Part shown: positions 6,611 to 7,812 of the stretch, in pieces
Numbering within the stretch: the stretch's first letter is position 1
Layout of the letters: each line of letters begins with the position of its first letter
NCBI GenBank assembly: GCA_050014815.1
Contig: JBEKCP010000277.1
Location: 1-7,812, forward strand
Source of the DNA: JBEKCP01 sp050014815
Lineage (GTDB): Bacteria > Planctomycetota > Planctomycetia > Pirellulales > Thermoguttaceae
Direction: 5' to 3'
DNA length: 7,812 bases
Made by a program: the position numbers and the translations under genes
Notes under the pieces: generated by a model
What the model was told of the DNA's origin: nothing
Seen by the model: only the letters and a program-made list of their open reading frames with translations
Databases searched by the model: none

Positions 6611-7805
6611 CGATATACCGGGGCGAATCACCGCGGCCGCTGCCGACGGTGCGGCCGAGACTCTCCACGCGGGCCGCCACACAGACGCGGCACTGGCCGT
6701 CCGTCTCCAGCAGGCACGCCTTGTTGGGATAGATTTCGTAATGGACGCGATACTTGGGCGGGGTGAGGTTGGGCATGATCACGTTGGCGCCCCGCGCCAG
6801 GCCCAATTCACGCCCCCGGCGAATGTTCAGCGTCGCCAGCGCCGTTGTGCTCGGTAGGTTCGCACGCGGACACGCCAGCCGCGACAGGGCAATCACCTTG
6901 TAGGTCATCAGCTCGGTGGCGGGAACCTGGTCGACAAGATTTTGGATTTTGGATTTTGGATTTTGGATTGGAAGAACCCGGTCTCCCTTTCTCCTTGTCT
7001 CCTTGTCTCCTTGTCTCCCTGTCCCCAATCCCCAATCCCCAATCCCCAATCCCTCTCCTGCCCCCAGCGGCGTCCCCGGATGCGCCAAGTACGGCCCGAC
7101 CCCAATCATGTCCAGGTCCAGTGTGCGGAACAACTCGATGTCGCGGGCCAGGTCGTCGTACGTCTGTCCCGGGATGCCGATCATCACGCCGCTGCCCACC
7201 TCGTAGCCCAACCGCCGCAGCGTGCCCAAGAGCGCGATGCGGTCTGAGGTTTGTCCGGGCCTCGGCGGGTGGATCCGCTCGTAAAGCCCCCGGTTCGAGG
7301 TCTCGAACCGCAGTAGGTAACGGTCTGCTCCCGACCGCCGCCACAGGGCCAACTCGTCCTCATTGCGCTCGCCGAGGCTCAGCGTGACCGCCAGAGGCAC
7401 GCTCTCCCCTCTCCCTTTGGGAGAGGGGCAGGGGGTGAGGGCGGGGGTGAGGGCCTTGATCTGCCGCACCAACTCGGCCATCCAGTCGGCCGTGATGCCC
7501 GGATCTTCTCCCGACTGGAGGACGACCGTACCGTAGCCGAACTCGACGGCCCGGCGCACGCAGCCCAGGACCTCCTCTTGAGACATGCGATAGCGGGGCA
7601 GACCGCGGTTCTCCGCCCGGAGGCCGCAGTACGCGCATAGCCGAACGCAGTGGTTCGACAGCTCGATGAGTCCCCGCAGGTACACGGCCCTGCCGACGCC
7701 TTCTTGGCGGGCCTGATCGGCGCGGCGCCAGAGTTCGGCCAAGCGGGCCTCGTCGGTCTCGCGAAGCCAGTCGGTAATCTCGGAAAGCTGCATCGGGGCG
7801 AGCAT
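6594..7805 (-). CDS. hydE: [FeFe]-hydrogenase H-cluster radical SAM maturase HydE
   Basis: HydE is a radical-SAM enzyme that acts on the Fe(CO)2(CN)-cysteine product of HydG on the way to the di-iron subcluster of [FeFe] hydrogenase. The cluster motif is CVRLCAYC (Cys53, Cys57, Cys60; CX3CX2C). HydE-typical blocks follow: VVLQSGEDPG, AVTLSLGER, GADRYLLRFETSN, IPGQTYDDL, TTALATLN and ANVIMPNLTPP. Cys364, Cys372 and Cys375 form CX7CX2C, the spacing of the optional second cluster of Thermotoga HydE. Two in-frame repeat-derived inserts lie at residues about 118-137 and 250-289; without them the 403-aa protein is about 343 aa, close to the family norm. The start is uncertain because the window ends here: TTG 7811, ATG 7805 and ATG 7793 are in frame, none with a visible Shine-Dalgarno, and one further upstream cannot be excluded. 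I took the first ATG. The 3' end overlaps hydG. Confidence 0.94.
   Translation of the reverse strand: MLAPMQLSEITDWLRETDEARLAELWRRADQARQEGVGRAVYLRGLIELSNHCVRLCAYCGLRAENRGLPRYRMSQEEVLGCVRRAVEFGYGTVVLQSGEDPGITADWMAELVRQIKALTPALTPCPSPKGRGESVPLAVTLSLGERNEDELALWRRSGADRYLLRFETSNRGLYERIHPPRPGQTSDRIALLGTLRRLGYEVGSGVMIGIPGQTYDDLARDIELFRTLDLDMIGVGPYLAHPGTPLGAGEGLGIGDWGLGTGRQGDKETRRKGDRVLPIQNPKSKIQNLVDQVPATELMTYKVIALSRLACPRANLPSTTALATLNIRRGRELGLARGANVIMPNLTPPKYRVHYEIYPNKACLLETDGQCRVCVAARVESLGRTVGSGRGDSPRYIDVHND
6939..6966. repeat. Heptamer array ATTTTGG (four copies) inside hydE
   Basis: Four perfect 7-bp copies, with a partial fifth (ATTGG) directly after. On the coding strand it reads CCAAAAT and is translated as QNPKSKIQN. 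It is the same family as the array at 5054-5081 in the hydG-aspA gap. Confidence 0.95.
6983..7022. repeat. Octamer array CTCCTTGT inside hydE
   Basis: Five 8-bp units in register: CTCCCTTT, then three perfect CTCCTTGT, then CTCCCTGT. The coding strand gives the charged segment GDKETRRKGD of HydE. It is separated by 16 bp from the ATTTTGG array and is directly joined to the CCCCAAT array. Confidence 0.93.
7023..7050. repeat. Heptamer array CCCCAAT (four copies) inside hydE
   Basis: Four perfect 7-bp copies. The coding strand (ATTGGGG) is translated as GIGDWGLG, a low-complexity segment foreign to the HydE family. CCCCAAT-like heptamers resemble STRR units reported in filamentous cyanobacteria. 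Confidence 0.95.
7406..7454. repeat. Hairpin element plus 12-bp direct repeat inserted in hydE
   Basis: CCCCTCTCCC (7406-7415) and GGGAGAGGGG (7419-7428) are perfect 10-bp inverted arms around TTT. They are followed by two perfect copies of GGGGGTGAGGGC (7431-7442 and 7443-7454). In HydE it encodes roughly ALTPALTPCPSPKGRGES, splitting the conserved junction between the helix ending RQIKA and the strand AVTLSLGE. It resembles a widespread dispersed bacterial palindrome of the CCCTCTCCC...GGGAGAGGG type (recalled, not searched). Confidence 0.88.
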
Positions 7806-7812
7806 GCGCAAC

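Noticed and set aside
4992..7050. Tandem repeats as a CRISPR array
   Set aside because: The units are 7-8 bp, directly joined and have no unique spacers; no cas genes are present.
6939..7454. hydE as a pseudogene because of repeat insertions
   Set aside because: All insertions keep the frame, no stop is introduced, and the catalytic and structural motifs on both sides are intact.
6594..7805. BioB or PylB instead of HydE
   Set aside because: The sequence blocks SGEDPG, TLSLGE, DRYLLRFETSN and ANVIMPNLTPP, plus adjacency to hydG, fit HydE best.

Overview
This is a GC-rich bacterial window, most likely from a planctomycete (Planctomycetota). I infer this from the style of the GyrA sequence (quinolone region reading HPHGESVIYPT, an acidic insert before the last GyrA-box) and from the short interspersed repeats, whose translations (PKSKIQN-type, GDSPIF-type, SPKGRGE-type) I associate with that phylum. 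No 16S rRNA or other decisive marker is present, so the taxonomy is an inference. Every gene I accept is on the minus strand, so genetic order runs right to left. Large open frames on the plus strand and in other minus frames are shadows caused by high GC.

Right part (about 3556-7812): a [FeFe]-hydrogenase H-cluster maturation cluster, in transcription order hydE, hydG, aspA-like. HydE and HydG are the two radical-SAM maturases. HydG makes CO and cyanide from tyrosine as an Fe(CO)2(CN) synthon, and HydE processes that synthon. The third gene is an aspartase/fumarase-superfamily lyase, best read as aspartate ammonia-lyase. hydE and hydG overlap by 17 bp. hydF and the hydrogenase structural gene are not in the window; they may lie beyond the right edge or elsewhere.

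The most unusual feature is invasion of this cluster by short repeats. hydE carries two in-frame repeat insertions: a hairpin element of 10-bp arms, and a composite of 7-, 8- and 7-bp tandem repeats. hydG carries one, a 45-bp imperfect inverted repeat. Removing them brings both proteins back to about their family lengths. The hydG-aspA gap is almost wholly one array of thirteen in-phase heptamers ending two bases before the aspA start codon. Another heptamer array (GTACTGA type) lies in the gap downstream of aspA.

Middle part (3152-3555): a gene-free gap holding a short GC palindrome, the GTACTGA array and a UUCG-tetraloop hairpin downstream of aspA.

Left part (1-3151): a small helical, charged, probably coiled-coil protein of unknown function (154 aa), then a promoter-like site and gyrA (DNA gyrase subunit A). 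gyrA starts at TTG with a good Shine-Dalgarno and runs off the left edge.
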